From Verrucomicrobiota bacterium (GTDB taxonomy: Bacteria; Verrucomicrobiota; Verrucomicrobiia; Limisphaerales; UBA9464): a stretch of DNA of 64,000 nucleotides. Below, piece by piece: positions 38,233 through 46,901 of the stretch; position 1 is the stretch's first letter, and the number at the start of each line of letters is the position of its first letter. A model generated the notes under the pieces. It was given only the letters and a program-made list of their open reading frames with translations, had not been told where the DNA came from and did not search any database. Position numbers and translations under genes: made by a program. Location: contig VHCG01000002.1 in assembly GCA_016871805.1 (NCBI GenBank), positions 1 through 64,000 of the forward strand, read 5' to 3'.

Positions 38233-39804
38233 ATGCCCTCGGTTCCCAATCGGTTCCTCTCGTCCCTCACCCTCGGGGCGCTCGCCGCCTGGAGTGTCTC
38301 CCTGGGCAGCCTCGAGGCTGCCGTCCGGATCCACCCGCTGTTCACCGACCATGCCGTCCTCCAGCGCGACCTGAACGTCCCGGTCTGGGGTACGGCCGAC
38401 ACCGGCGAGGAGGTCACGGTGGAGTACGGCCGACATCGGGTCCGCACCGTGGCGAAGGACGGACGTTGGATGGTGAAGCTGCCTCCGATGAAGGCCAGCA
38501 CCCAAGGCCAGACCCTCCGGGCGAAGGGCCCCCACAACCACGTGGACGTGCGGGACGTCGTGGTCGGCGAGGTCTGGGTCTGCTCCGGGCAGTCCAACAT
38601 GGAGTGGTCAATGGCCCAGAGCCACAAGCCCGATGCCGACATCGCGGCCAGCGCGAATCCGCACCTCCGTTTCTTCACGGTCACGAAGCGCCGATCCGTC
38701 GAGGCCAAGACCGATCTCGACTACGCCCCGCACTCCTGGGTGCTTGCGGGTCCCGAAACGACCCGTCGTTTCTCGGCCGTGGGCTACTATTTTGGGCGTG
38801 ACCTGGCGAAGGCCCTGCCCGGGGTTCCAATCGGCCTGATCCACACCAGCTGGGGCGGGTCTCCGGCCGAGGTCTGGATGCGCCGTGCGGTGCTCGAGGC
38901 GGATGCCGACTATGCCGCGAAGATCATCGCTCCGGCGGTGAAATCCCAGAATGCGTGGGCCGAGTCCGTCAGCACTTGGGAAAAGCGCAAGGCCGATGCC
39001 GCCGCGAGCGGGACCGCCTTCAAGGAGGGACGTCCGGGCCAGCCCTGGAATCCGGGTGAGCTCTACGGGGGCATGATCGCCAACCTGATCCCGTACGGCA
39101 TCCGGGGGGCCATCTGGTACCAGGGCGAGTCCAATGCCGGCCGCGCCTGGCAGTACCGGACCCTGTTCGGTGACATGATCCGCAACTGGCGGCGGGACTG
39201 GGGGCAGGGGAACTTCCCGTTCTACGCCGTGCAGCTCGCGCCGTGGGACAAGAACCGGAAGCGCGACCTTGCTGTCATAGCCTCCGAGATCGGCGAGAGC
39301 GACTGGGCCGAACTCCGCGAGGCCCAGAACCATGTCGCCGAGACCCTGCCCAACGTCGACGTCGCCGTGATCACCGACGTGGGCGACAAGGATGACATCC
39401 ACCCGGGACTCAAGGGTCCCGTGGGCGAACGGCTCTCCCGGCTCGCCCGGGCCCAGGTGCATGGCCAGGACATCCTCGCCCACGGTCCGCGTCTCAAGAC
39501 CGCCGAGTTCGACGATTCCGAGGTGCGCCTCACCTTCAAGGACACGGGCACGGGCCTCTCGACCTCGAACGGTGCCGAGGTCCACGGCTTCCTGGTCGCC
39601 GGATCGGACCGCCGCTGGTATCCGGCGCGGGTCCAGATCCGGGACGCCAACACTCTGGTTCTCGAAAGCGCCTCGGTGACGCGTCCGGTGGCGGTCCGCT
39701 ACGGCTGGAACGACCATCCGGTGCTGAATCTGGTGAACAGCGATGGCCTGCCGTCGACACCGTTCCGGACAGACGCCTGGCCGGCGAGCACCCAGGGACG
39801 CTGA
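38233..39804 (+). CDS. Secreted sialate O-acetylesterase (SASA family)
   Basis: Exported SGNH-fold esterase, 523 residues, with an N-terminal signal (LSSLTLGALAAWSVSLGSLEAA). The nucleophile block is VWVCSGQSNMEW, the second SASA motif is AIWYQGESNA and the catalytic Asp/His pair appears in KDDIHPGLKGPVGERL. It should remove O-acetyl groups from sialic acids or from acetylated plant polysaccharides such as xylan, since the family is used for both. The sialidase gene follows after 40 bp on the same strand, which favours sialoglycan use (inference). Confidence 0.93.
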   Translation: MPSVPNRFLSSLTLGALAAWSVSLGSLEAAVRIHPLFTDHAVLQRDLNVPVWGTADTGEEVTVEYGRHRVRTVAKDGRWMVKLPPMKASTQGQTLRAKGPHNHVDVRDVVVGEVWVCSGQSNMEWSMAQSHKPDADIAASANPHLRFFTVTKRRSVEAKTDLDYAPHSWVLAGPETTRRFSAVGYYFGRDLAKALPGVPIGLIHTSWGGSPAEVWMRRAVLEADADYAAKIIAPAVKSQNAWAESVSTWEKRKADAAASGTAFKEGRPGQPWNPGELYGGMIANLIPYGIRGAIWYQGESNAGRAWQYRTLFGDMIRNWRRDWGQGNFPFYAVQLAPWDKNRKRDLAVIASEIGESDWAELREAQNHVAETLPNVDVAVITDVGDKDDIHPGLKGPVGERLSRLARAQVHGQDILAHGPRLKTAEFDDSEVRLTFKDTGTGLSTSNGAEVHGFLVAGSDRRWYPARVQIRDANTLVLESASVTRPVAVRYGWNDHPVLNLVNSDGLPSTPFRTDAWPASTQGR

Positions 39805-39844
39805 AGCCTTCCCCGACGTCCAGGCCTCATCCCCAGGTTCCACC

Positions 39845-40846
39845 ATGAAGCGTCTCTTCTGTCTCGGGCTGCTGCTGGCCCTGCCGGCGACGGCACAGGT
39901 GCTCGTCAGCGAGTTCATCGCCGACAAGCCGCCCACGATCAGCTCCCACGCCTCCACCCTCGGCACGGCCTCCGGGAAGCTGCTGGCGTCGTGGTTCGGC
40001 GGGAGCCGCGAACGGGCCCGGGACTGCGTCATCTGGCTCTCCCGACAGGAGGCCGGAACCTGGACCGAACCGGTCGAGGTCGCGGCCGGCAACGAGGACA
40101 GCCGGGATCCCTGGGCCTGCTGGAACCCGGTCCTCTTCCAGAAGAAGGGGGCCGAAGACCTGTACCTGTTCTACAAGGTCGGCCCCAGCCCCTCCACCTG
40201 GTGGGGACGCTACAAGGTCTCCCGCGACGGGGGGCTGACGTGGTCGAAGTCGCGTCGGCTCCCGGGCCGGGCGATCGGACCGGTGCGGAACAAGCCCATC
40301 GAGCTCCCGGATGGGACCCTCCTGTGCGGTGCCAGCACGGAGGACTCCGGATGGCGTGTCCACATGGAATGGTGCAAGAACCCCGAGGGTCCCTGGACCG
40401 TTGGCGAGCCGCTCAACAGTGCGATGGAATGGGGTGCCATCCAGCCGACGCTTCTCTTCTGGCGGGACCGGGGTCTCCAGATCCTGTGTCGGTCCAAGCA
40501 GCAGGCGCTGCTTTCCTCGTGGTGTGACGGCGATCTCCGGCGGTGGTCCAACCTCCGAAAGACAGGCCTTCCGAATCCCAACAGCGCCGTCGACGCCGTG
40601 ATGCTCGCCGACGGACGCGGTCTCCTGGTCTACAACCCCGGGACACAGAACCGGTACCAGCTGGCCGTGGCGACCTCAAGAAACGGCAGCGACTGGGAAC
40701 CCGTGCTCATGCTCGAGAACGATTCCAAGGGCGAATACAGCTACCCGGCGGTGATCCAGGATGCTGGCGGGACCGTGCACGTTTCCTACACCTGGCGTCG
40801 TGAGAAGATCAAACACGTCGCCATCGACCCCACCCGCCTCAAGTAG
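39845..40846 (+). CDS. Secreted exo-alpha-sialidase-like protein (BNR repeat family)
   Basis: The 333-residue exported protein from ATG 39845 has signal MKRLFCLGLLLALPATAQ. It adopts the six-bladed sialidase-like propeller: STLGTASGKLLASWFGGSRE, CWNPVLFQ, the Asp-box-like SRDGGLTW, GPVRNKPIELPDGTLLCGAS and QDAGGTVHVSYTWRREKIKHV. Such proteins belong to the sialidase-2 (BNR) group, where some members cleave sialic acids and others act on other sugars. Together with the upstream sialate esterase it probably forms a two-gene glycan-foraging operon. Confidence 0.88.
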   Translation: MKRLFCLGLLLALPATAQVLVSEFIADKPPTISSHASTLGTASGKLLASWFGGSRERARDCVIWLSRQEAGTWTEPVEVAAGNEDSRDPWACWNPVLFQKKGAEDLYLFYKVGPSPSTWWGRYKVSRDGGLTWSKSRRLPGRAIGPVRNKPIELPDGTLLCGASTEDSGWRVHMEWCKNPEGPWTVGEPLNSAMEWGAIQPTLLFWRDRGLQILCRSKQQALLSSWCDGDLRRWSNLRKTGLPNPNSAVDAVMLADGRGLLVYNPGTQNRYQLAVATSRNGSDWEPVLMLENDSKGEYSYPAVIQDAGGTVHVSYTWRREKIKHVAIDPTRLK

Positions 40847-40849
40847 GCC

Positions 40850-40880
40850 CCGCCTCGAACACCGGGCGTTCGGGGGGCGG
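40850..40880. terminator. Possible bidirectional hairpin between convergent genes
   Basis: CCGCC-T-CGAAC pairs with GTTCG-GGG-GGCGG around a 7-nt loop, with a small bulge. It sits between the stops of the sialidase (plus) and HAD (minus) genes. No T-run, so only a weak call. Confidence 0.35.
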
Positions 40881-40905
40881 TGCGCCTCGTCGTCGGTCCC
40901 GGGAT

Positions 40906-41535
40906 TCAGGAATCAAGCCCCAGCAGCCGGTGCACGTGGGGCACGGTTTCCGCGGGGTCCCGATGGTGCAGGATCTGCCATCCCCGGGCATGCGCGCCCA
41001 TTACGTTCTCCTCTCGATCGTCTAAGAACAGCAGGTCCGCTGCCCGGTGCCCGGTCGCCCGTTCCACCGCCTCGTAGCTCGCGGGTGCCGGCTTCATGGC
41101 GCCGATCTTGTAGCTCAAGACGTAGCCGTCGAACCCACCGAAGAAGGGGAAGCGGCTTCGGATGAAGGAGACCGCGAGGTCGTTGGTGTTGGAGAAGATC
41201 CAGGTCGGGATGCCCCGGGAACGGAGCGACTGCTGCAGGGCGATCATGGGAGGGATCTCCCCGAAGATGTCGCTGAACCCCGCCGCAAAATCATCGAAGG
41301 TTCCGCGATATCCGGTGAGCCGCTGGATCTCCCCGTAGAACCCTTCGTCGGTCAGTGCCCCGGACTCGTATCGGAGCAGGAGGGTCGACTGGTCGATGGC
41401 CGCCCGGAACCCGGCGGGATCGGTCGCGCTCATCGGGCTCAGGGCCCGGGCCGCCCGGCCGAAGTCGAACTCGAGAAGGACCTTGCCGAGGTCGAAGACC
41501 ACCACCTTGGGCGCCCGATTCGTGTGTGTGCTCAT
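40906..41535 (-). CDS. HAD-superfamily phosphatase, YihX-like
   Basis: Cytosolic phosphatase of 209 residues from ATG 41535; the listed longer start adds codons without conservation. Motif I is VVVFDLGKVLLEFD, motif II IFSNTNDL, motif III KIGAMKPAPASYEAV and motif IV LLFLDDREENVMGA. This matches the YihX (alpha-D-glucose-1-phosphate phosphatase) subgroup, which shows FDLGNV rather than DxD in motif I. The helical cap of about 70 residues is in place. The natural substrate is unknown. It is convergent with the sialidase gene. Confidence 0.88.
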   Translation of the reverse strand: MSTHTNRAPKVVVFDLGKVLLEFDFGRAARALSPMSATDPAGFRAAIDQSTLLLRYESGALTDEGFYGEIQRLTGYRGTFDDFAAGFSDIFGEIPPMIALQQSLRSRGIPTWIFSNTNDLAVSFIRSRFPFFGGFDGYVLSYKIGAMKPAPASYEAVERATGHRAADLLFLDDREENVMGAHARGWQILHHRDPAETVPHVHRLLGLDS

Positions 41536-41657
41536 CCGGCCGTGAGGGTCAGCCGAGTCTCCCTGAAAAATCAAACCTCCGCACCGGGCCTCGCGCCTCG
41601 GGCCAGCCCGGCAAACCCCTCGACCCGTCCTGTGGCGACCGATAGGCTGATCCCACT

Positions 41658-42935
41658 GTGATGAGTGCCCTCCACCCTGCCTCCCGTTTCCGATACCACG
41701 ATCGTTTCCACACGGGCGCGACCCGGACGCTTCGGGCCCTGGTGGCCCTGGGAGTGGTGCTCAGCCTTGGGGGGTGTGCCCGCTGGGGCGGACGGGTCCT
41801 CGAGTCGAGTCACGTGGCCTTCAACACCTCGGTGTCCTAGGCGATCGATCGGCAGATGATCCTGAATCTGGTGCGCCTGAGCTTCGACCTGCCCACCCAG
41901 TGGATGTCTGTCGCGAGCATCAACGTAAACACCACCGTCGGAGGCAGCGTCAGTACGGGTGGCACCTTCCGGGAGAGGGATTCGGACATCGCAAACTCGG
42001 GGGCCTCGGTGAATTTCTCCTACACGCCGAACATCACCTTCGTGCCGCGACAGGGGGAACAATTGAGCCAGGAAATCATGGCGCCGATACCGCTTCGGAA
42101 CCTCGAGGCCATGGCTTCTGCTGGCTGGCCGTTGAGTTGGCTCCTGTTCATGACCTGCGAGAGCATCCAGGACATTCCGTCGTTCGATGTGAACAAGGGA
42201 TTCGGGACTGTCGCCCACGATCCCCGCTTCGGGAACCTCCTGCTGCTGTGCGACGAACTGGAGACTCGCCAGATGATTTCCTTCAGCCGGGTGCCGGTCC
42301 TGATCGATTGGAACCCGAGTCCGATTCCCAAAAGCCAGGTGGATCTGAAGGCGGTCGTCGATGCTCGCCGTGAGGGTGGAAAACTCCGGCTGCGTCCGGA
42401 CGGCAATTACGACTACGTGATACTCGAGACCATCCCGGTGCTGGCGATGTATCCCAGAGCGCTTCAAGACCCGGCCGCCCGTGCGTTCACCAAACTCCTT
42501 GAGCTCAACTTCGTCGCCACGAACTTTCCATTGGTCTCCGCCACCGATGGACTCCGCTCCCTCAGCATCGACATCAAGACCCGATCGCTCGCAGCGGTGC
42601 TCAGGCTCCTCAGTTTCGGTGTCGACCATACTGTCAATGCCCCATCACCGAGCCGGCAATTGGACACCCAGATCGAGGCCTGGCAGTCGCTCAGGCACGA
42701 AGGCCCGAACATCGATCTCCGGGACAGGGTCCGGGCCGTGTTCCGGATCCACTGGTCGAGGAAACGCCCTGAGAACCAGGATCTCATGGTCCAGTTCCGC
42801 GGCGACTACTTCTGGATCGATTCCAAGGATCAGACCAGCATCCAGATTTTCTCGCTCGTACGGGACCTTTTCGATCTCCAGGTGACCGCAGCCAAGGATG
42901 TGAGGCCCATTCTCACCATCCCGGTGAGTCACTGA
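41658..42935 (+). pseudogene. Outer-membrane lipoprotein gene interrupted by in-frame TAG
   Basis: Two listed ORFs (41658-41840 and 41856-42935) lie in the same frame, separated only by a TAG at 41838-41840. The first part encodes a leader with lipobox LSLGGC and the start of the mature protein (HVAFNTSVS). Right after the stop the reading continues with AIDRQMILNLVRLSFDLP, the expected downstream sequence of a lipoprotein family I know as QAI..QLLLNLVRLRY. The TAG thus replaces a likely CAG (Gln). The 365 codons after the stop remain open, so the lesion is recent, a sequencing error or suppressed. Function of the family is unknown. Confidence 0.75.
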
Positions 42936-43019
42936 CTTCGGAGGTTCCTGGCCGGGATTCGGGGATCGGTTTCCGGATTGGCGCCTTTACTCCCTACCTG
43001 GGTCCAGGAAAATCCGGGG

Positions 43020-45317
43020 ATGCGTGTCCCCGTCGCTGTCCTCGGCCTCCTGGTCTCCTCATCCCTGCTGTCTGCGCAACCCTTCCCCGGGACAGCACCG
43101 CTCGAGACAAAGGCCGACCTCTCGGCGGAACTCGTCTCGGGCATCGACCGGTACCTTGACCGCGTCCTGAAGGCCGCACCGGAACGACGGGGTCGACACT
43201 GGAAGCGCGACCTCTCCTCTCCCGAGGCCTACGTCGCCTCTGTCGCGACCAACCGGCACCGGCTCGCGGGGATCCTTGGGGTGGTCGAGCAACGGGATCC
43301 GCCCCGGCTCCGCATGACCGGTCCTGCGACCTCCGATCCCTCCACCCACCCCGCGCTTGTGGGCACCGGGACGGGATTCCGGGTCTATGCGGTCGACTGG
43401 GACGTCCTTCGAGGGGTGAAGGGCGAGGGTCTCCTCCTCGTGCCCGACATGGTCCGGGCCGATGTCGTCGCGGTGCCGGACTGCGACTGGACCCCGGAGC
43501 AGGCGGTGGGCCTGGCTCCGGGAGTCGCCGAGGCCGACCAGTTCCCGCGCCGTCTGGCTGAGGCCGGATGCCGGGTGCTGGTGCCGGCTCTGGTCGAGCG
43601 GAGCGACACGTTTTCAGGGCTGCCGGGGGTCCGGAAGATCCGTCAGTCCCAACGCGAGGTCCTGTGGCGCGCCGCCTATGAGATGGGGCGCACGATCCAG
43701 GGCTACGAGATCCAGAAGGTGCTCGCCGGCGTCGACTGGTTGCGGTCCAGCGCACCCACCAACGGACCCGTCCGCCCGCTGGGCGTCGTCGGCTGGGGCG
43801 AGGGCGGCCTGATCGCCTTCCAGGCCGGGGCGCTCGACACCCGGATCGATCTCACCGGTGTCTCGGGATTCTTCCAGAATCCGCGACTCCACGATGAACC
43901 CATCTATCGCAACGTCTGGTCCATCACGGACCAGTTTGGCGGCCCCGAGATCGCCGGCCTGGTCGCCCCGCGGGGCTTCGTCTACGAGGTCGGACGCTAC
44001 CCCGACGCCACCTATCCACCGTCCGGCAAGAACAGTGACGGTGCGGCGCCGGGAAGGCTTGGCGGCCCGGATCCATCCGACGCCGAGGACCGGGCGCGTC
44101 AGGCCCTCGGATGGCTCCAAGGGGTTCCTGGCGTCGACGCCTGGAAGCTTGCTCAGGCGGGATCCGACACGGTCTGGGGCGACGAGGCGCTGGGCGCCGT
44201 GATGGACCGGCTCGGGGTGACACCACCGTCGTCTCCGTCGTCGCGGATCGTGGCCGTGGGCGTGGGGGTCGAGGCCGCGGCGCGGCAGCTCCGCCAGTAC
44301 CAGGGCATCCTGGAGGACACCCAATGGCTGATGCGGGAGTCGGAATTCACCCGGCAGAACTTCTGGAAGGGGGTCGACCGGAAGTCCGTCGACACGTTCG
44401 TCCAGACCCGCAAGGGGCTCCGGGATTACCTACAGGACGAGATCGTGGGATTCCTTCCACCGGCCTCGCTGCCGGCGAACCCGCGGTCGCGGAAGGTGTC
44501 GGAAACCGACGCCTTCACCGGCTACGAGGTGGTGCTGGACGTCCACCCCGATGTCGTCGCCTACGGCATCCTGCTGGTTCCCAAGGGCATTCCGGCGGGC
44601 GAGCGGCGTCCGGTGGTGGTGTGCCAGCATGGACTCGAGGGTCGTCCGTCGGACGTGGCGGATCCGAAGCTCGACCATCCGGCCTACCATACCTACGGCT
44701 GCCGGCTGGCGGAGCGGGGCTTCGTGGTGTTCGCCCCGCAGAATGCCTACATCGGGGAGAACCGGTTCCGTCAGGTCCTCCGCAAGGCCCAGCCGCTGAA
44801 GCTGACCCTCTGGTCCTTCATCCAGCGCCAGCACGAGGTAATTCTCGACTGGCTGGCGTCGCAGGACTTTGTCGACCCGTCCCGGATGGCGTTCTACGGG
44901 CTCAGCTACGGCGGCAAGACCGCCGTGCGCATCCCGCCGCTGATCGACCGCTACTGCCTGAGCATCTGCTCCGCCGACTACAACGAGTGGATCTGGAAGA
45001 ACGTCTCGGTCCGCCACGGCTACTGCTACCTGTACTGGGGCGAGTACGACATGCCCGAGTTCAACCTCGGCAACACGTTCAACTATGCAGAGCTCAGCTG
45101 GTTCATGATCCCCCGGCCGTTCATGGTGGAACGGGGGCACGACGATGGGGTCGCACCGGACGAATGGGTGGGGGACGAGTTCGCGAAGACGCGTCGGCAG
45201 TATGTGAAGCTGGGAATCGGCGACCGGTCCGAGATCGAGTTCTTCGACGGGCCGCATACGATCCAAGGGAAGGGGACCTTCGACTTCCTGCAACGCCATC
45301 TGAAGTGGCCGCGGTAG
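43020..45317 (+). CDS. Secreted protein with two alpha/beta-hydrolase modules (acetyl-xylan esterase-like)
   Basis: Exported 765-residue protein from ATG 43020 with signal VPVAVLGLLVSSSLLSAQP. The first hydrolase-like module (about 100-330) has GVVGWGEGGLIAFQAG, where the nucleophile position holds Glu instead of Ser. The second module (about 500-765) has VVVCQHGLEGRPSD as an oxyanion strand, an intact elbow in MAFYGLSYGGKTAV and a terminal His in FDGPHTIQGKGTFDFL. Activity probably comes only from the C-terminal module, with an ester of plant or microbial polysaccharide as a plausible substrate. Upstream is the broken lipoprotein gene, 84 bp away. Confidence 0.82.
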   Translation: MRVPVAVLGLLVSSSLLSAQPFPGTAPLETKADLSAELVSGIDRYLDRVLKAAPERRGRHWKRDLSSPEAYVASVATNRHRLAGILGVVEQRDPPRLRMTGPATSDPSTHPALVGTGTGFRVYAVDWDVLRGVKGEGLLLVPDMVRADVVAVPDCDWTPEQAVGLAPGVAEADQFPRRLAEAGCRVLVPALVERSDTFSGLPGVRKIRQSQREVLWRAAYEMGRTIQGYEIQKVLAGVDWLRSSAPTNGPVRPLGVVGWGEGGLIAFQAGALDTRIDLTGVSGFFQNPRLHDEPIYRNVWSITDQFGGPEIAGLVAPRGFVYEVGRYPDATYPPSGKNSDGAAPGRLGGPDPSDAEDRARQALGWLQGVPGVDAWKLAQAGSDTVWGDEALGAVMDRLGVTPPSSPSSRIVAVGVGVEAAARQLRQYQGILEDTQWLMRESEFTRQNFWKGVDRKSVDTFVQTRKGLRDYLQDEIVGFLPPASLPANPRSRKVSETDAFTGYEVVLDVHPDVVAYGILLVPKGIPAGERRPVVVCQHGLEGRPSDVADPKLDHPAYHTYGCRLAERGFVVFAPQNAYIGENRFRQVLRKAQPLKLTLWSFIQRQHEVILDWLASQDFVDPSRMAFYGLSYGGKTAVRIPPLIDRYCLSICSADYNEWIWKNVSVRHGYCYLYWGEYDMPEFNLGNTFNYAELSWFMIPRPFMVERGHDDGVAPDEWVGDEFAKTRRQYVKLGIGDRSEIEFFDGPHTIQGKGTFDFLQRHLKWPR

Positions 45318-45531
45318 ATTCCGCCCGAAGCGGGAGGTGCCCCTCCGAATGCGGGTGGGCGGATGGAAGATCGGGTTCATCGTGAAGGATCCAAGGTCCG
45401 ATTCCCGGCGTCCTCCCTCCAGCCGCATCCGGCGTCGGCGGCCTAGGTTCCGGTCCCTGTGCGTCGGACGTTCGGGGATCGGATTCGAAACCCGCCTTTC
45501 CAAGTCCACGACATGGGGATAGCCTCCGGAT

Positions 45532-46896
45532 GTGTCCCCGTTGAGCCACAACTGCGCCGGCTTCCGGCGGCGCGATTTCCTCCAGCTGGGGCTGGGTGGG
45601 GTGTTGGGACTCGGCATGGGTGACCTGCTCCGGCTGCAGGCCTCGACCCGGTCCACCGGCATGGGTGTCGGCAAGGCGGCTCCTGCGCCATCGCGCCCGG
45701 TCAATTCGGTCAACTGCATCCTGATCTGGCTCGACGGCGGTCCGTCGCACTACGAGACCTTCGATCCCAAGCCGGATGCGCCGTCCGAGATCCGGGGTTC
45801 CTTCCAGACCCTCCCCACCGCCGTCCCGGGGACACGCTTCAGCGAGGCCGTCCCGGAGCTCGCCAAGGTTGCCGACCGTTTCACGGTCGTGCGCTCGATC
45901 TGCCACAAGGACCCCAACCACGGCGGCGGGAACCACTATCTGATGACCGGGGCTCCGACCCCGGTCCCGGTCGCCTGCGGCGCCTTCGTCACCTTCCACC
46001 CCTCGTTCGGATCCGTCGTCGCCTGGCAGCGTGGCCAGCAGGAGGGACTCCCCCCGTATGTCTCGATGCCGTCCGTGACCCGGAGCGGCGGACCCAACTT
46101 CCTGGGCGGCAAATACGCCCCGTTCGTCATCGACGGACAGCCCAATTCCGCCGGGTTCAAGGTCCGTGACGTCGTCCTCCCCTCGGGCATCAGCGACGGC
46201 CGGGCCCAGACCCGCCGTGAGCTCCGGACGGCCCTCGATGGGATGCGACGCCACGCCGACCGCCTTGCGGAGGATCCGGCCGTCACGTTCGACCAGTATC
46301 TCCAGCAGGGCGTCGACCTCGTCCTGTCCAGCAAGGCCCAGGCGGCGTTCGACCTGGGACGCGAGGACGCGAAGGTGCGCGATGCCTACGGTCGCAACGA
46401 CTTCGCCCAGCGGCTCCTCATGGCGCGTCGCCTCGTGGAGGTCGGCGTGTCCTGGATCACGGTCAACTACGGGGGCTGGGACCATCACACCAAGCTGTTC
46501 GACGCCTACAAGGGGGACCATGTGAGGAACATGGACCGGGGCGTTGCGGCACTGATCCGGGATCTCGATGAACGCGGCCTGCTCGACTCGACTCTGGTCG
46601 TGCTGCTGGGTGAGTTCGGTCGGACCCCCAAGGTGAACAAGGATGCCGGGCGAGACCACTGGCCGCACGCGATGTCGGTCCTGCTCGCCGGCGCGGGCTG
46701 TCCGCGGGGTGCGATCGTGGGGGCGACCGATGCCAAGGGCTATGCGGCGTCGGAGAACGTGTACCGGCCCGAGGACTTCGCGGCATCCGTCTACTCGAAA
46801 ATGGGCATCGATCCCAACCAGGTGCTCCACACCAACACCGGGCGTCCGGTCCAGCTGGTGAACAACGGCCGGCGCATCAAGGAACTTTTCCTCTGA
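45532..46896 (+). CDS. Tat-exported DUF1501 (sulfatase-like fold) protein
   Basis: The product is 454 residues, GTG start. The N-terminal FRRRDFLQLGLGGVLGLG is a twin-arginine signal. DUF1501 motifs follow: SVNCILIWLDGGPSHYETFDPKP, ICHKDPNHGGGNHYLMTG, WITVNYGGWDHHTKLF, LLGEFGRTPKVNKDAGRDHWPHA and the C-terminal FAASVYSKMGIDPNQVLHT. The fold is alkaline-phosphatase/sulfatase-like, but the reaction is not established. In PVC bacteria DUF1501 genes typically pair with cytochrome/DUF1549-DUF1553 or PPC-domain genes; here the PPC gene follows after 5 bp. Confidence 0.92.
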   Translation: MSPLSHNCAGFRRRDFLQLGLGGVLGLGMGDLLRLQASTRSTGMGVGKAAPAPSRPVNSVNCILIWLDGGPSHYETFDPKPDAPSEIRGSFQTLPTAVPGTRFSEAVPELAKVADRFTVVRSICHKDPNHGGGNHYLMTGAPTPVPVACGAFVTFHPSFGSVVAWQRGQQEGLPPYVSMPSVTRSGGPNFLGGKYAPFVIDGQPNSAGFKVRDVVLPSGISDGRAQTRRELRTALDGMRRHADRLAEDPAVTFDQYLQQGVDLVLSSKAQAAFDLGREDAKVRDAYGRNDFAQRLLMARRLVEVGVSWITVNYGGWDHHTKLFDAYKGDHVRNMDRGVAALIRDLDERGLLDSTLVVLLGEFGRTPKVNKDAGRDHWPHAMSVLLAGAGCPRGAIVGATDAKGYAASENVYRPEDFAASVYSKMGIDPNQVLHTNTGRPVQLVNNGRRIKELFL

Positions 46897-46901
46897 ACGG
46901 C

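Noticed and set aside
41838-41840. Genome-wide TAG recoding
   Set aside because: TAG ends several other genes here at expected C-termini (12568, 7107, 40846), so TAG is an ordinary stop.
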